Positions 10,857 through 19,701 of a stretch of DNA of 64,000 bases are shown in pieces. The position numbers and the translations under genes were made by a program. The notes below the pieces were generated by a model. The model saw nothing but the letters and a program-made list of their open reading frames with translations. It was not told where the DNA came from and ran no database searches. How positions within the stretch are numbered: position 1 is the first letter of the stretch; every line of letters starts with the position of its first letter. The DNA comes from Herbinix hemicellulosilytica (GTDB lineage: Bacteria > Bacillota > Clostridia > Lachnospirales > Lachnospiraceae), in NCBI RefSeq assembly GCF_002904165.1, contig NZ_CVTD020000008.1:372001-436000 (forward strand), read 5' to 3'.

Positions 10857-11042
10857 ATGGCAAAATGTGCGATTTGCGATAAAGGTGCTCACTTTGGAAT
10901 CGCTGTGAGTCATTCTCATAGAAGAACTAATAGGATGTGGAAAGCCAACATTAGATCTGTTAGGGTTAAAGTTAACGGGGCAGTAAGAAAAATGTATGTT
11001 TGTACTTCCTGTCTTAAATCCGGAAAAGTTGAGCGCGCATAA
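10857..11042 (+). CDS. rpmB: 50S ribosomal protein L28
   Basis: This 61-residue L28 is of the zinc-binding (C+) type: MAKCAIC at the N-terminus and CTSCLKSGKV near the end give the CxxC...CxxC set. The conserved HSHRRTNRMWKANIR core is present. It has an AAGGAGGTG ribosome binding site and its own promoter and terminator. The order rpmB-Asp23-DAK2 is conserved in Firmicutes. Confidence 0.98.
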   Translation: MAKCAICDKGAHFGIAVSHSHRRTNRMWKANIRSVRVKVNGAVRKMYVCTSCLKSGKVERA

Positions 11043-11051
11043 ATAAAGAAT

Positions 11052-11083
11052 GGGTGTCAGGGGGTCTTGGCACCCGCTTTTTA
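11052..11083 (+). terminator. Intrinsic terminator after rpmB
   Basis: GGGTGTCA (11052-11059) pairs with TGGCACCC (11068-11075) with one G-T pair, and GCTTTTT follows. Confidence 0.85.
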
Positions 11084-11097
11084 GTTTGAAGAATTTG

Positions 11098-11235
11098 TTA
11101 ATTACAAAACAAATTATACCCAAGCAGCAAGCAAAGTATTATAATACATATAGCCAATATACCGTTGGTAATAAAAAGCATGATTGTCATACCGATGGCA
11201 ATCCAAAATAGGATAAATCCTATCATTCTCTTCAT
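11098..11235 (-). CDS. Small hydrophobic membrane protein (45 aa)
   Basis: This short frame on the minus strand starts MKRMIGFILFWIAIG. It has a basic start followed by two membrane-spanning stretches (about residues 5-22 and 25-43) and ends in NLFCN. GGAAG lies about 9 nt upstream of the ATG. It fills the rpmB-Asp23 gap, opposite to its neighbours. The clean two-helix pattern with positive start is unlike random sequence, but no homologue could be searched, so it remains a candidate. Confidence 0.5.
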   Translation of the reverse strand: MKRMIGFILFWIAIGMTIMLFITNGILAICIIILCLLLGYNLFCN

Positions 11236-11421
11236 ATTATGCACTTCCGAATTGTTTTATAGTAATATATAATATGCAGAGAACCGTTAGGATATCTCAT
11301 TTTTAAATATATGAAATGTACAGTTTTGTCATGATTGAATAAAATTTGGCTATACTATCGATAAATGGAGATAATTGATAAAATAAACATAGAAAAACGC
11401 AGCGCAGAAAAGGAGGTTAAT

Positions 11422-11778
11422 ATGAAAGGACATTTGAATACCGGAATCGGGGAAATTACGATTGATAATGAAGTGTTGGCGAAATATGCCGGGGCTGCAG
11501 CCATAGAATGCTTTGGCGTTGTCGGAATGGCTTCAATTAACATGAAGGACGGCATAGTAAAGTTACTGAAAAAGGATAATTTGAGTCATGGAGTGAATGT
11601 AACAGTCGAAGATAACAAAATCACGATTGACCTGCATATTATCGTCTCCTATGGTGTTAGTATTTCTGCGGTTGCCGATAATTTGATCAGTAATGTCAAG
11701 TATAATGTAGAAGAATTCTCGGGGCTTGAGGTCAAGAAGATCAACATTTTTGTCGAAGGAGTCAGAGTAATTGACTGA
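11422..11778 (+). CDS. Asp23/Gls24 family envelope stress protein (YloU-like)
   Basis: The 118-residue Asp23 domain starts GEITIDNEVLAKYAG, contains GVVGMASINMKDG, and ends with the VEEFSGLEVKKINIFVEGVR strand typical of the family. Such proteins are linked to cell-envelope stress and, next to DAK2 proteins, to lipid metabolism. An in-frame ATG at 11365 exists, but AAAGGAGG just before the ATG at 11422 decides the start. It lies 35 bp before the DAK2 gene. Confidence 0.93.
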   Translation: MKGHLNTGIGEITIDNEVLAKYAGAAAIECFGVVGMASINMKDGIVKLLKKDNLSHGVNVTVEDNKITIDLHIIVSYGVSISAVADNLISNVKYNVEEFSGLEVKKINIFVEGVRVID

Positions 11779-11813
11779 CGCTGGGAATTACGGTGATTAA
11801 GGAGGAAAAATCT

Positions 11814-13487
11814 GTGATTGTTAAAACTATAGATGCAAAAACATTTAAGAAAATGTTTCTTGCCGGAGCTGCGAGTATAGAAGCCAAAAAAGAATTTATT
11901 AATGAGCTTAACGTGTTCCCGGTACCTGACGGAGATACCGGTACAAATATGACCCTGACTATCATGTCCGCAGTGAAGGAAGTAAACAGTCTTAATGATC
12001 CCTCAATCGAAGAACTGGCAAAGGCCATCTCAAGCGGTTCTCTTCGCGGTGCCAGAGGAAATTCCGGCGTAATTCTGTCTCAATTATTCCGAGGATTTAC
12101 CAAAGAGATTAAAGACTATAATGAACTTAATGTCACCATAATGGCCAACGCCTTTAATAAAGCGGTAGAAACAGCATACAGGGCAGTTATGAAACCCAAA
12201 GAAGGAACTATATTGACGGTTGCCAGATGTGCGGCTGAAAAAGCAGCCCAATTAGCTCTTGAAACGGATGATTTGGTTTATTTCGGTAAAGAAATAATTT
12301 CCCATATGGAGGAAGTTTTGGCACAGACTCCGGAGATGCTTCCTGTGCTAAAAGAAGCCGGTGTAGTAGATTCCGGTGGACAGGGACTTGTTGAAATTGT
12401 AAAGGGAGCTTATGATGCTTTACTTGGAAAAGAAATATCACCGGTGTCTGTAAAACAGGATGGAGCTTCTCTTTCTTCCGCAAAGATGGAAGGAATATCA
12501 ACCGAAGATATAAAATTCGGATATTGTACCGAATTTATTGTAAAGCTTGAAAAGGAATACTCATTAAGTACTGAAATAGAATTCAAAAATTATCTTGAAT
12601 CTATCGGGGATTCTATTGTTGTCGTGTCTGATGATGACATCATTAAGGTACACGTACATACGAACGACCCCGGGTTGGCTATACAGAAGGGTCTGACGTA
12701 TGGATCGCTGACAAATATTAAGATTGATAATATGCGTGAGCAGCATAATGAGATAGTTATAAAAGATGCCCAAAATATAGCGGCATCCGGTGATAAACCC
12801 AAGAAACCTGCAAATAATCAGCCCAGAAAGGAAGCTGGCTTTATTGCAGTTTCTATGGGTGAAGGACTGGGTGAAATCTTTACCGGACTTGGGGTAGATT
12901 ACATCATAGAAGGCGGTCAGACCATGAACCCCAGCACCGAAGATATGCTCAATGCCATTGATGAAGTGAATGCGGATACTATTTTTATATTACCTAATAA
13001 CAGCAACATAATTCTTGCTGCGGAACAGGCTAAGCAATTGACGGAAGATAAAAATATTATTGTAATTCCTTCCAAGACTGTACCTCAAGGAATTACTGCG
13101 ATAATTAATTATGTATATGACAAATCTCCTGAAGAAAATGCCGAAAGAATGATTGCGGAAATGAATAAAGTAAAATCAGGCCAGGTTACTTATGCAATCA
13201 GAGATACGGTTATTGACGGCAAGGAAATTAAGCAGGGCAACATTATGGGACTTGGTGACAAGACCATACTGGCCGTTAGCGATGACATAAAGACAACTAC
13301 CATTGAACTGGTAAAAAATCTCGTAGATGAAGACTCGGAGCTTATCAGCCTCTATTATGGTGAAGAAGTTTCCGAGGAGGATGCCAACAGTGTCGGTGAC
13401 GAGTTGATGAACCTATATCCTGATTTGGATGTGGAAGTTCATTATGGCGGACAACCGATTTACTATTACATCCTTTCGGTAGAGTAA
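11814..13487 (+). CDS. DAK2/DegV-type fatty acid kinase-like protein (FakA/YloV)
   Basis: The protein has about 557 residues. The N-terminal DAK2 (DhaL) kinase domain (about 1-200) carries PVPDGDTGTNMTLT, where the Asp residues hold Mg-ATP, and the SLRGARGNSGVILSQ loop. The C-terminal part (about 330-557, GFIAVSMGEGLGEIF...) matches FakA-type proteins. FakA works with a lipid-binding FakB (DegV) to phosphorylate exogenous fatty acids for phospholipid synthesis. No FakB is in the window. AAGGAGG at 11799-11805 points to the GTG at 11814 rather than the GTG at 11793. Confidence 0.92.
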   Translation: MIVKTIDAKTFKKMFLAGAASIEAKKEFINELNVFPVPDGDTGTNMTLTIMSAVKEVNSLNDPSIEELAKAISSGSLRGARGNSGVILSQLFRGFTKEIKDYNELNVTIMANAFNKAVETAYRAVMKPKEGTILTVARCAAEKAAQLALETDDLVYFGKEIISHMEEVLAQTPEMLPVLKEAGVVDSGGQGLVEIVKGAYDALLGKEISPVSVKQDGASLSSAKMEGISTEDIKFGYCTEFIVKLEKEYSLSTEIEFKNYLESIGDSIVVVSDDDIIKVHVHTNDPGLAIQKGLTYGSLTNIKIDNMREQHNEIVIKDAQNIAASGDKPKKPANNQPRKEAGFIAVSMGEGLGEIFTGLGVDYIIEGGQTMNPSTEDMLNAIDEVNADTIFILPNNSNIILAAEQAKQLTEDKNIIVIPSKTVPQGITAIINYVYDKSPEENAERMIAEMNKVKSGQVTYAIRDTVIDGKEIKQGNIMGLGDKTILAVSDDIKTTTIELVKNLVDEDSELISLYYGEEVSEEDANSVGDELMNLYPDLDVEVHYGGQPIYYYILSVE

Positions 13488-13552
13488 TAATTTAAATAAA
13501 ATCACTAAATTTTTAAGGATTCCGACGAAAAATATACAGATGAGAAAGCTTA

Positions 13553-13582
13553 AAAAGTGGTCGCATAAGGACCACTTTTATA
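13553..13582 (+). terminator. Intrinsic terminator after DAK2 gene
   Basis: A 10-bp perfect stem AAAAGTGGTC (13553-13562) pairs with GACCACTTTT (13570-13579) across a 7-nt loop. Confidence 0.88.
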
Positions 13583-13636
13583 TCTATCTGTGTATTTTTT
13601 ATATGATTTGAGATTAAAGGCAAAAGGAGGGGCAGG

Positions 13637-14197
13637 ATGAGCAAATTACCAGGACCGGGAGAGATTTTTTATCTGACAAAGGACAAGCCTTATCAGGTTA
13701 TAACAATCGGAATACATAAAGAGACATGTGAAAGTATGGTGATTTATCAGGCTTTATTTGGCGATTTTAAAACTTATGTACTTCCGGTTTCGAAATTTTT
13801 AAGTGAATTTCAGCAGGAGTCTAAAGAAAAAAGTACCGGTATAAAAGAGCCTGAAAAAGTATCTTTATGCAACGTAGACGATGAAGATCCGTTAAAAACC
13901 GGTAAGAATGAAAATGCTTTGGAAATAAATAATGAAAAAATTAATGAAACGGAAACCATTGAATATACTGATGAAAAAATGAATGAAGTTTTACTGAGTT
14001 TTCTTGATGCCAAGTCATATTCTAAGAAGCTGGAGATTGTAACTACCCACATAAAAGCTATGGATGACAGGCTTATAAATAATATGGCAGCATCTTTGGA
14101 TTGCACAGTTAATGAAGGGCCTCTGGAGCAAAGGTTACAGGAACTGATTTATTGCCTTAAGCAATTGAGCCGTTTTGAAGACAGAAGATTAAGATAG
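13637..14197 (+). CDS. DUF1653-like protein with C-terminal extension
   Basis: Of 186 residues, about 5-60 resemble DUF1653 (PGPGEIFYLTKDKPYQVI, ESMVIYQALFGD, YVLPVSKFL), a small beta-barrel-like domain of unknown function. A charged linker (about 60-115) leads to a helical C-terminal domain (about 118-186) that I do not recognise. ATG with AAAGGAGGGG upstream. It is flanked by terminators on both sides, so it is probably monocistronic. Confidence 0.7.
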   Translation: MSKLPGPGEIFYLTKDKPYQVITIGIHKETCESMVIYQALFGDFKTYVLPVSKFLSEFQQESKEKSTGIKEPEKVSLCNVDDEDPLKTGKNENALEINNEKINETETIEYTDEKMNEVLLSFLDAKSYSKKLEIVTTHIKAMDDRLINNMAASLDCTVNEGPLEQRLQELIYCLKQLSRFEDRRLR

Positions 14198-14230
14198 GAA
14201 ATAATAAAGTAATCTATAATTATATAATCT

Positions 14231-14290
14231 AAAAAACTGCTGCATCGCATCCGACCTAAGGCCGTATATATGCAAGGCAGCAGATTTTTT
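14231..14290. terminator. Bidirectional terminator between DUF1653 gene and ABC operon
   Basis: AAAAAACTGCTGC (14231-14243) faces GCAGCAGATTTTTT (14277-14290). The A-run and T-run make it usable from both directions between the convergent genes. Confidence 0.8.
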
Positions 14291-14295
14291 ATAAG

Positions 14296-15081
14296 CTATT
14301 CAAGATTAAGTTTTTTGCTGAATATATAATTGGTTATAATATAATAAAATATGCTGTAAACTGCTCCTAAAACAATTATTATAAGGCATATTGCATGGGG
14401 CAGATTTTCAAATTCTTCAATAGGTATCCTTGAAAAATAAGATAGGCTAAACACAACAAACAGTGAAATAGTTTGAATAACTGTATTAATGACAATATAG
14501 GATGCAAAAGCTCCCATTACTTTATGTCCGGTGAATAAGTGGCCTATTGCAACAGATACATATATAAGCAGAATTTGTTGTATCAGGCTTATTATCGTTG
14601 CCAATATGATTTCAATAATCAGTAAAATGTATTTTCCGCCAAAAAATGATTTCAAGCTTGTGATAATACCAATCCACGTATCTTTTAACATAAGGGCCCG
14701 CTCGGCATTAAGCAAAAGAATTAACAAAGAAGCTATTACAACTATTACGCTTACAATCATCCATAAAACTGATGATATTAACTTTGAGTTTATCAGCTGA
14801 TATGGCTTTACAGGCAAGGTAAACATCAGATAACCTTCGTCAGACATAAGGTTCTTATAAAACCGCAAAATTATAAGTACAAAGGTTACAAAAAAGGTTG
14901 CTGTTATGGCAAAAATATAAGAAATCCTCATTATAGTGCCTATTATTCTAAAGGCAGTATTATCCCAGTTGACATTAATTAACAAACGGTTTACAAAGGA
15001 GAGGATAATAGTAATTCCATATATGGGCAATAAAACTCTTCCTGTTGCGACTAATTCATGTTTGATTAATTTTTTTAGCAT
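14296..15081 (-). CDS. ABC-2-type transporter permease
   Basis: This 261-residue membrane protein has six predicted membrane spans and the layout of YtrC/ABC-2 permeases. The GYLMFTLPVKPYQLINSKLISS segment is typical of bacitracin/antibiotic-type ABC permeases. It overlaps the ATPase gene by 7 bp and belongs to the GntR-ATPase-permease operon. The substrate is unknown; by analogy with ytr-type systems a cell-envelope antibiotic response is possible. Confidence 0.87.
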   Translation of the reverse strand: MLKKLIKHELVATGRVLLPIYGITIILSFVNRLLINVNWDNTAFRIIGTIMRISYIFAITATFFVTFVLIILRFYKNLMSDEGYLMFTLPVKPYQLINSKLISSVLWMIVSVIVVIASLLILLLNAERALMLKDTWIGIITSLKSFFGGKYILLIIEIILATIISLIQQILLIYVSVAIGHLFTGHKVMGAFASYIVINTVIQTISLFVVFSLSYFSRIPIEEFENLPHAICLIIIVLGAVYSIFYYIITNYIFSKKLNLE

Positions 15082-15773
15082 CTAAATACCTCCCTGAACA
15101 GTGCATCTATGGATTTGCCTTCTTTTTCCCTGATTTCATCAACAGACGAATGCAGGTGCAAATTACCTTCCTTGATAAATATTGCTTCATCAAGAACATT
15201 CTCTATATCCGATATCAAATGAGTGGATATAATAACCGTGGCATTTTCGTTATAATTGGTAATAATGGTATTTAAAATATAATCTCTGGCAGCAGGGTCC
15301 ACACCGCCTATCGGTTCGTCAAGACAATATAAATCGGCATTTCGGCTCATTACCAGAATGAGCTGTATTTTTTCTTTTGTTCCTTTGGATAAGGATTTTA
15401 ATGTCTTACTCGGGTCAAGGTTAAGTCTTTTTAACATATCGTAAGCCTTATTCACATCAAAATCCTCATAAAAATCTTTGAAAAAATCGATTGCCTGAGA
15501 AACTTTTAACCAATCCGGCAAATATGTTCTTTCAGGAAGGTAAGATACGATTTTTTTGCTTTCCACTCCGGGGGCTTTACCTGCTATCCTGATGGTTCCT
15601 GATGTAGGGACCAAAAGTCCGTTAATCAGCTTAATCAAAGTAGTTTTGCCGCTGCCGTTGGGGCCCAGTAAACCGATGATTTTGCCCCGTTCCAGATTGA
15701 GATTAATATTATTCAAGGCAGTGACAGAACCGAATTTTTTTGTTAAAGAATTGCATTCCAATATAACGCTCAT
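15075..15773 (-). CDS. ABC transporter ATP-binding protein
   Basis: This 232-residue ATPase has Walker A GPNGSGKTTL (about residues 37-46), signature LSKGTKEKIQL (about 131), Walker B LYCLDEPIGGVD, and the H-loop in STHLISD. It resembles the ATPases of YtrB-type systems. AAAGGAG precedes the ATG. It is the middle gene of a GntR-ATPase-permease operon. Confidence 0.95.
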   Translation of the reverse strand: MSVILECNSLTKKFGSVTALNNINLNLERGKIIGLLGPNGSGKTTLIKLINGLLVPTSGTIRIAGKAPGVESKKIVSYLPERTYLPDWLKVSQAIDFFKDFYEDFDVNKAYDMLKRLNLDPSKTLKSLSKGTKEKIQLILVMSRNADLYCLDEPIGGVDPAARDYILNTIITNYNENATVIISTHLISDIENVLDEAIFIKEGNLHLHSSVDEIREKEGKSIDALFREVFRC

Positions 15774-15790
15774 GTCTTACTCCTTTCCCG

Positions 15791-16168
15791 TTATACGCCT
15801 TTATTTTTATTCTTTGCTATTTCATTAATCAACGAAATTATTTCGTCAGTGTCCAAACCCAGTTGGCCGGTTTTTTCCAAAAAATCATTTATAATTTGTG
15901 TAATATAACGTTTTTTTAATTGCCTTATTAGTTCTTCATCTGAGGTTATGAACCTGCCGGCAGTACGGTTAGCATAAACAAGTCCTTCCCGTTCCAGTTC
16001 CGACATGGCTCTTTGCATGGTATTGGGATTAACCATAGCCTGGGCTGCCATTTCTCTGACCGAGGGAAGCTTATCTCCGGGTCGGTATTTGCCGGATATG
16101 ATTCCTGCCTGGATTTGTTCCACCAATTGGAGATAAACAGGTTTATCACTGTTTAAGTCCCATTGCAT
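15791..16168 (-). CDS. GntR-family (YtrA subfamily) transcriptional repressor
   Basis: This 125-residue regulator has the winged-helix domain of GntR proteins (DKPVYLQLVEQI, GDKLPSVREMA, VNPNTMQRAMSELEREGL) and only a short C-terminal dimerisation tail, as in the YtrA subfamily. An upstream ATG at 16186 is in frame, but AAAGGAG lies inside that extension and is well placed for the ATG at 16168. It probably represses its own operon through the palindrome at 16232-16265. Confidence 0.93.
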   Translation of the reverse strand: MQWDLNSDKPVYLQLVEQIQAGIISGKYRPGDKLPSVREMAAQAMVNPNTMQRAMSELEREGLVYANRTAGRFITSDEELIRQLKKRYITQIINDFLEKTGQLGLDTDEIISLINEIAKNKNKGV

Positions 16169-16231
16169 CCTTACAGCTCCTTTCATAACTGACCGACTGT
16201 TATCGGGTATGTTTTGTACTATTGTATTAGT

Positions 16232-16265
16232 GTATTATTGTATTAATATCTTAATACAATAATAC
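16232..16265. promoter_or_regulatory. Perfect palindromic operator for the GntR regulator
   Basis: GTATTATTGTATTAA (16232-16246), a 4-bp spacer, and TTAATACAATAATAC (16251-16265) form a 15-bp perfect inverted repeat. A further half-site ATTGTATTA lies at 16221-16229. The promoter -10 falls inside the right arm. Confidence 0.8.
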
Positions 16266-16287
16266 GCAATCATTATAAAATTGTCAA
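16259..16287 (-). promoter_or_regulatory. Promoter of the GntR-ABC operon
   Basis: On the minus strand a consensus TTGACA (16282-16287) is followed by 17 bp and TATTAT (16259-16264). The -10 overlaps the operator, so a bound repressor would block RNA polymerase. Confidence 0.78.
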
Positions 16288-16503
16288 TACTTATTTGATA
16301 TAATTTTAATTTTTATTATAGGAGATATAGTCTTAACAAAGCATATTTGTGTTTGGAATGCCTACTTATGAGGATATTTTGCATAATTTAATAATTATCA
16401 TAAATCAATAGAGTAGGATTATCAGCCGCTGTTGTAATCCCTTTTATAAATCGTCATAATGGATTATAATAAATAAAAGTAAATTAATTTTCGGAGTGAA
16501 AAA

Positions 16504-18543
16504 ATGAGGTACAACGACAGTATAGATGTTTTAAAAGGAATAGGAGAAAAAACCAAAAAGGCTTTCCAAAGAATCGGTATCGAAACCATACAGGACCTAC
16601 TTGAGCATTATCCCAGAGGGTATGAAGAATTTGGAATGCCTGTTTGTATATCTCAAATTACGGAAGGAGATACGGTTACGATAGAGGCATCATTGGTAAA
16701 AAGCCCAAGCAGTAAAAAGGTACGTAACCTGCAGATATTGAATGCCGAAGTTAGGGATCATACAGGGACCTTGTCTGTGACTTGGTTTAATATGCCTTAT
16801 TTGATGAATAAACTTCGTATGGGAAGCCGTTATTTGTTTCGGGGGAAGGTAAAAGTAAAATACGGCAGACTGGTAATGGAACAGCCTAAGATATATTTTA
16901 ATAAGGATGAGTATTATAGGCTTTTAAAAGTGCTTCAGCCAATTTACCCGTTAACCGAAGGCATCACAAACAATCTTATTATAAAGGCTGTCCGCCAGAT
17001 ACATAATGAGCTTCAGTTTGCCAAAGATTATATTCCGAAGAAAATAGCCAGAGAATATTCATTAATGGATAGGACAAAAGCTTTGAAAGAGATACATTTT
17101 CCAAAGGACAGGGCTAGCATGATAAAAGCCAGAGAACGCTTGGTTTTTGACGAATTTTTCTTATATTCGCTGGCTTTACGGAGATTAAAAAGCAGTAAAG
17201 ATTTTTCCAAAACCGAATATCCTATGCGTATAAAGCCCGAATGTGATGATTTGATAAAGAATTTACCCTATAGTTTGACTTCGGCTCAGTTATCTGCGTG
17301 GGAGGATGTAAAAAAAGACTTGACTTCAGACCGTATTATGAACCGCCTTATACAGGGAGATGTGGGTTCAGGAAAGACCATACTTGCTGTTTTGGCCCTG
17401 CTTATGGCGGCTAAAAACGGCTATCAGGCCTGTTTAATGGTTCCTACGGAAGTGCTGGCAAAACAGCATTATAAATCTCTTTGTGGACTTCTGACAAACT
17501 ATGGGGTTTCGATTTGCCTGCTTACCGGTTCTATGACCGCCAAAGAAAAACGGGATGCTTATGATCTTATAAAAAATCATATGGTTGATGTGGTTGTCGG
17601 TACCCATGCTCTTATTCAGGAGAAGGTGGTTTATGACAATCTGGCTCTGGTTATAACCGACGAACAGCACCGTTTTGGGGTAAGGCAAAGGGAAGAGTTA
17701 ATGACTAAGGGAGGCAAACCCCATGTACTGGTTATGAGTGCGACTCCTATTCCCAGAACTTTGGCCCTAATTTTATACGGTGACCTGGATATTTCCGTCA
17801 TAGATGAACTTCCGGCACAAAGGCTTCCGATAAAAAACTGTGTTGTCGGTACCGATTATAGGCCTGCGGCTTACCGCTTTATAGAAAAGCAGGTAGCCAT
17901 GGGCAGACAGGCTTATGTAATATGCCCCATGGTAGAGGAAAATGAGCTTATAGAAGCGGAAAATGTAATTGACTATACCCAACAGCTTAAAGAAGCTCTT
18001 CCTGCCCATATAAAGGTTGAGTATCTCCATGGCAAGATGAAAGCAAAAGAAAAGAATGATATTATGGAAAGATTTGCGCAAGGAGATATACAGGTTTTAG
18101 TATCTACTACGGTAGTAGAAGTTGGGGTAAATGTACCCAATGCCACTGTTATGATGGTGGAAAATGCCGAACGGTTTGGTCTTGCCCAGCTTCATCAGCT
18201 GCGGGGAAGAGTAGGCCGCGGCGAACATCAGTCTTATTGCATATTCGTGTGCGGTACCCAAAGCCGGGAAGCGAAAGAACGGTTGGAAATACTTAATAAA
18301 TCCAATGACGGTTTTTATATAGCCGAAGAAGATTTAAAACTTAGAGGGCCCGGGGACCTGTTCGGTATACGCCAAAGCGGAGATCTGGAATTTAAGCTGG
18401 GAAATATATATACGGATGCCGCTATTTTAAAGATTGCGGCTGAGGCAGCAAGAAAAATAACTGATGAGGAAGCACAGGAAATATTCGAGGAAAATCCCTT
18501 TTTAGAAGACAAGATACTGTATCAGAGAAGTTCGACATTGTAA
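16504..18543 (+). CDS. recG: ATP-dependent DNA helicase RecG
   Basis: This 679-residue helicase reverses stalled replication forks and branch-migrates Holliday junctions. An N-terminal wedge/OB domain (about 50-150) is followed by helicase motifs: GDVGSGKT (motif I), TDEQHRFG (motif II, DEQH form), SATPIPRT (motif III), VVEVGVNVPNATVM (motif V) and QLHQLRGRVGRG (motif VI). The C-terminal RecG signature DLKLRGPGDLFGIRQSG is present. Length is normal. GGAGTG precedes the ATG. In many Firmicutes recG lies in the same neighbourhood as the Asp23/DAK2 genes. Confidence 0.98.
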   Translation: MRYNDSIDVLKGIGEKTKKAFQRIGIETIQDLLEHYPRGYEEFGMPVCISQITEGDTVTIEASLVKSPSSKKVRNLQILNAEVRDHTGTLSVTWFNMPYLMNKLRMGSRYLFRGKVKVKYGRLVMEQPKIYFNKDEYYRLLKVLQPIYPLTEGITNNLIIKAVRQIHNELQFAKDYIPKKIAREYSLMDRTKALKEIHFPKDRASMIKARERLVFDEFFLYSLALRRLKSSKDFSKTEYPMRIKPECDDLIKNLPYSLTSAQLSAWEDVKKDLTSDRIMNRLIQGDVGSGKTILAVLALLMAAKNGYQACLMVPTEVLAKQHYKSLCGLLTNYGVSICLLTGSMTAKEKRDAYDLIKNHMVDVVVGTHALIQEKVVYDNLALVITDEQHRFGVRQREELMTKGGKPHVLVMSATPIPRTLALILYGDLDISVIDELPAQRLPIKNCVVGTDYRPAAYRFIEKQVAMGRQAYVICPMVEENELIEAENVIDYTQQLKEALPAHIKVEYLHGKMKAKEKNDIMERFAQGDIQVLVSTTVVEVGVNVPNATVMMVENAERFGLAQLHQLRGRVGRGEHQSYCIFVCGTQSREAKERLEILNKSNDGFYIAEEDLKLRGPGDLFGIRQSGDLEFKLGNIYTDAAILKIAAEAARKITDEEAQEIFEENPFLEDKILYQRSSTL

Positions 18544-18723
18544 TCAAAGTTGCTACCTTTATATTCCATAAATTTTATGGTATACTTATTATTATAAATA
18601 TTATTCGGTTCATGTCACATCATATGCCTGCTACAATAAAAATCTAATGCAGTGTGGCATTTTTAAAATTTTGGTTTGAAATATATCTGTTGTTTTAGTG
18701 TTGAAAATGAAAAGAGGTATCCG

Positions 18724-19701
18724 ATGGTTACAGTAGATAAACCGGCCGTCCTGACAAGAAGCAAAAAGGCATTGCTGTCGGTTGTTATTCCCGTTTATCA
18801 GGAAGGAAACCATATAAAAAGCTCTGTCAAAGTTATTGAACAAGTCCTGCTTGAACATGGGATATTTTATGAGTTTATTTTGGTTGATGACGGCTCAAAG
18901 GACAATACCTGGTCTGAACTGAAAAGTCTGGCAGGCAGTAGTGACTGTATGACCGCCATACGTCTTAGCAGAAATTTCGGTAAGGAATCGGCCATTTGTG
19001 CCGGCTTGGAATATGCCGGTGGTGATATGGTTTTGGTCATGGATGCTGATTTACAGCATCCGCCGGAACTTATACCAAAGATGGTCGATGCCTGGGCGGA
19101 AGGTTACGATGTGGTTGAAGGAATTAAACATTCCAGGGGAAAAGAAAACTTTGTTTATAAATTATGTGCCAGGTTTTTTTACTATATCATTTATAAATCG
19201 TCGGATATACATTTGGGACAGGCGTCCGACTTTAAACTTTTAGACAGAAAAGTAGTTGAAGCGTGGAAGAAACTGCCTGAGCGGGCTATTTTCTTTCGGG
19301 GTATGTCCGCCTGGCTTGGATTTGAAAGAAAAGAAATAGAATTTGATGTGGCTGAGAGAGTAAACGGTACCACAAAGTGGTCTTTACTTAGGCTTTTAAG
19401 ACTGGCTCTTAATGCCATAACTTCATATACTTCGGTACCCCTTCATTGTATAACTTTGCTTGGAATTATTATGTTTATTGGTTCCGTTATCCTGGGGATT
19501 CAAACATTAATAGTGAAATTTACAGGAAAGGCAAGCGAAGGCTTTACCACCGTTATACTGCTTCAACTTATAATAGGCAGTGCCATTATGACCAGCCTGG
19601 GGATAATAGGCATATATATATCCAAAATATACAAGGAGGTTAAAGCAAGGCCCAGATATCTTATATCGGAGTTTTATAAGGGCGGTGACGATAAATGTTA
19701 G
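18724..19701 (+). CDS. GT2 glycosyltransferase, DPM1/GtrB-like, with C-terminal membrane anchor
   Basis: The protein has about 325 residues. The GT-A domain shows VVIPVYQEGNHI, LVDDGSKD and MDADLQHPPE (the DxD-type metal site), and the ending KWSLLRLLRLALNAITSYTSVPL is typical of polyprenyl-phosphate glycosyltransferases. Two C-terminal membrane helices follow. Such enzymes transfer a sugar from a nucleotide donor to undecaprenyl phosphate, which GT-C enzymes then use outside. AGAGG before the ATG at 18724 fixes the start. The next gene overlaps by 7 bp. Confidence 0.92.
   Translation: MVTVDKPAVLTRSKKALLSVVIPVYQEGNHIKSSVKVIEQVLLEHGIFYEFILVDDGSKDNTWSELKSLAGSSDCMTAIRLSRNFGKESAICAGLEYAGGDMVLVMDADLQHPPELIPKMVDAWAEGYDVVEGIKHSRGKENFVYKLCARFFYYIIYKSSDIHLGQASDFKLLDRKVVEAWKKLPERAIFFRGMSAWLGFERKEIEFDVAERVNGTTKWSLLRLLRLALNAITSYTSVPLHCITLLGIIMFIGSVILGIQTLIVKFTGKASEGFTTVILLQLIIGSAIMTSLGIIGIYISKIYKEVKARPRYLISEFYKGGDDKC

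Noticed and set aside
18624-18667. Possible terminator after recG
   Set aside because: Only short interrupted pairing (ATGCC/GGCAT, TGC/GCA) with a long loop.
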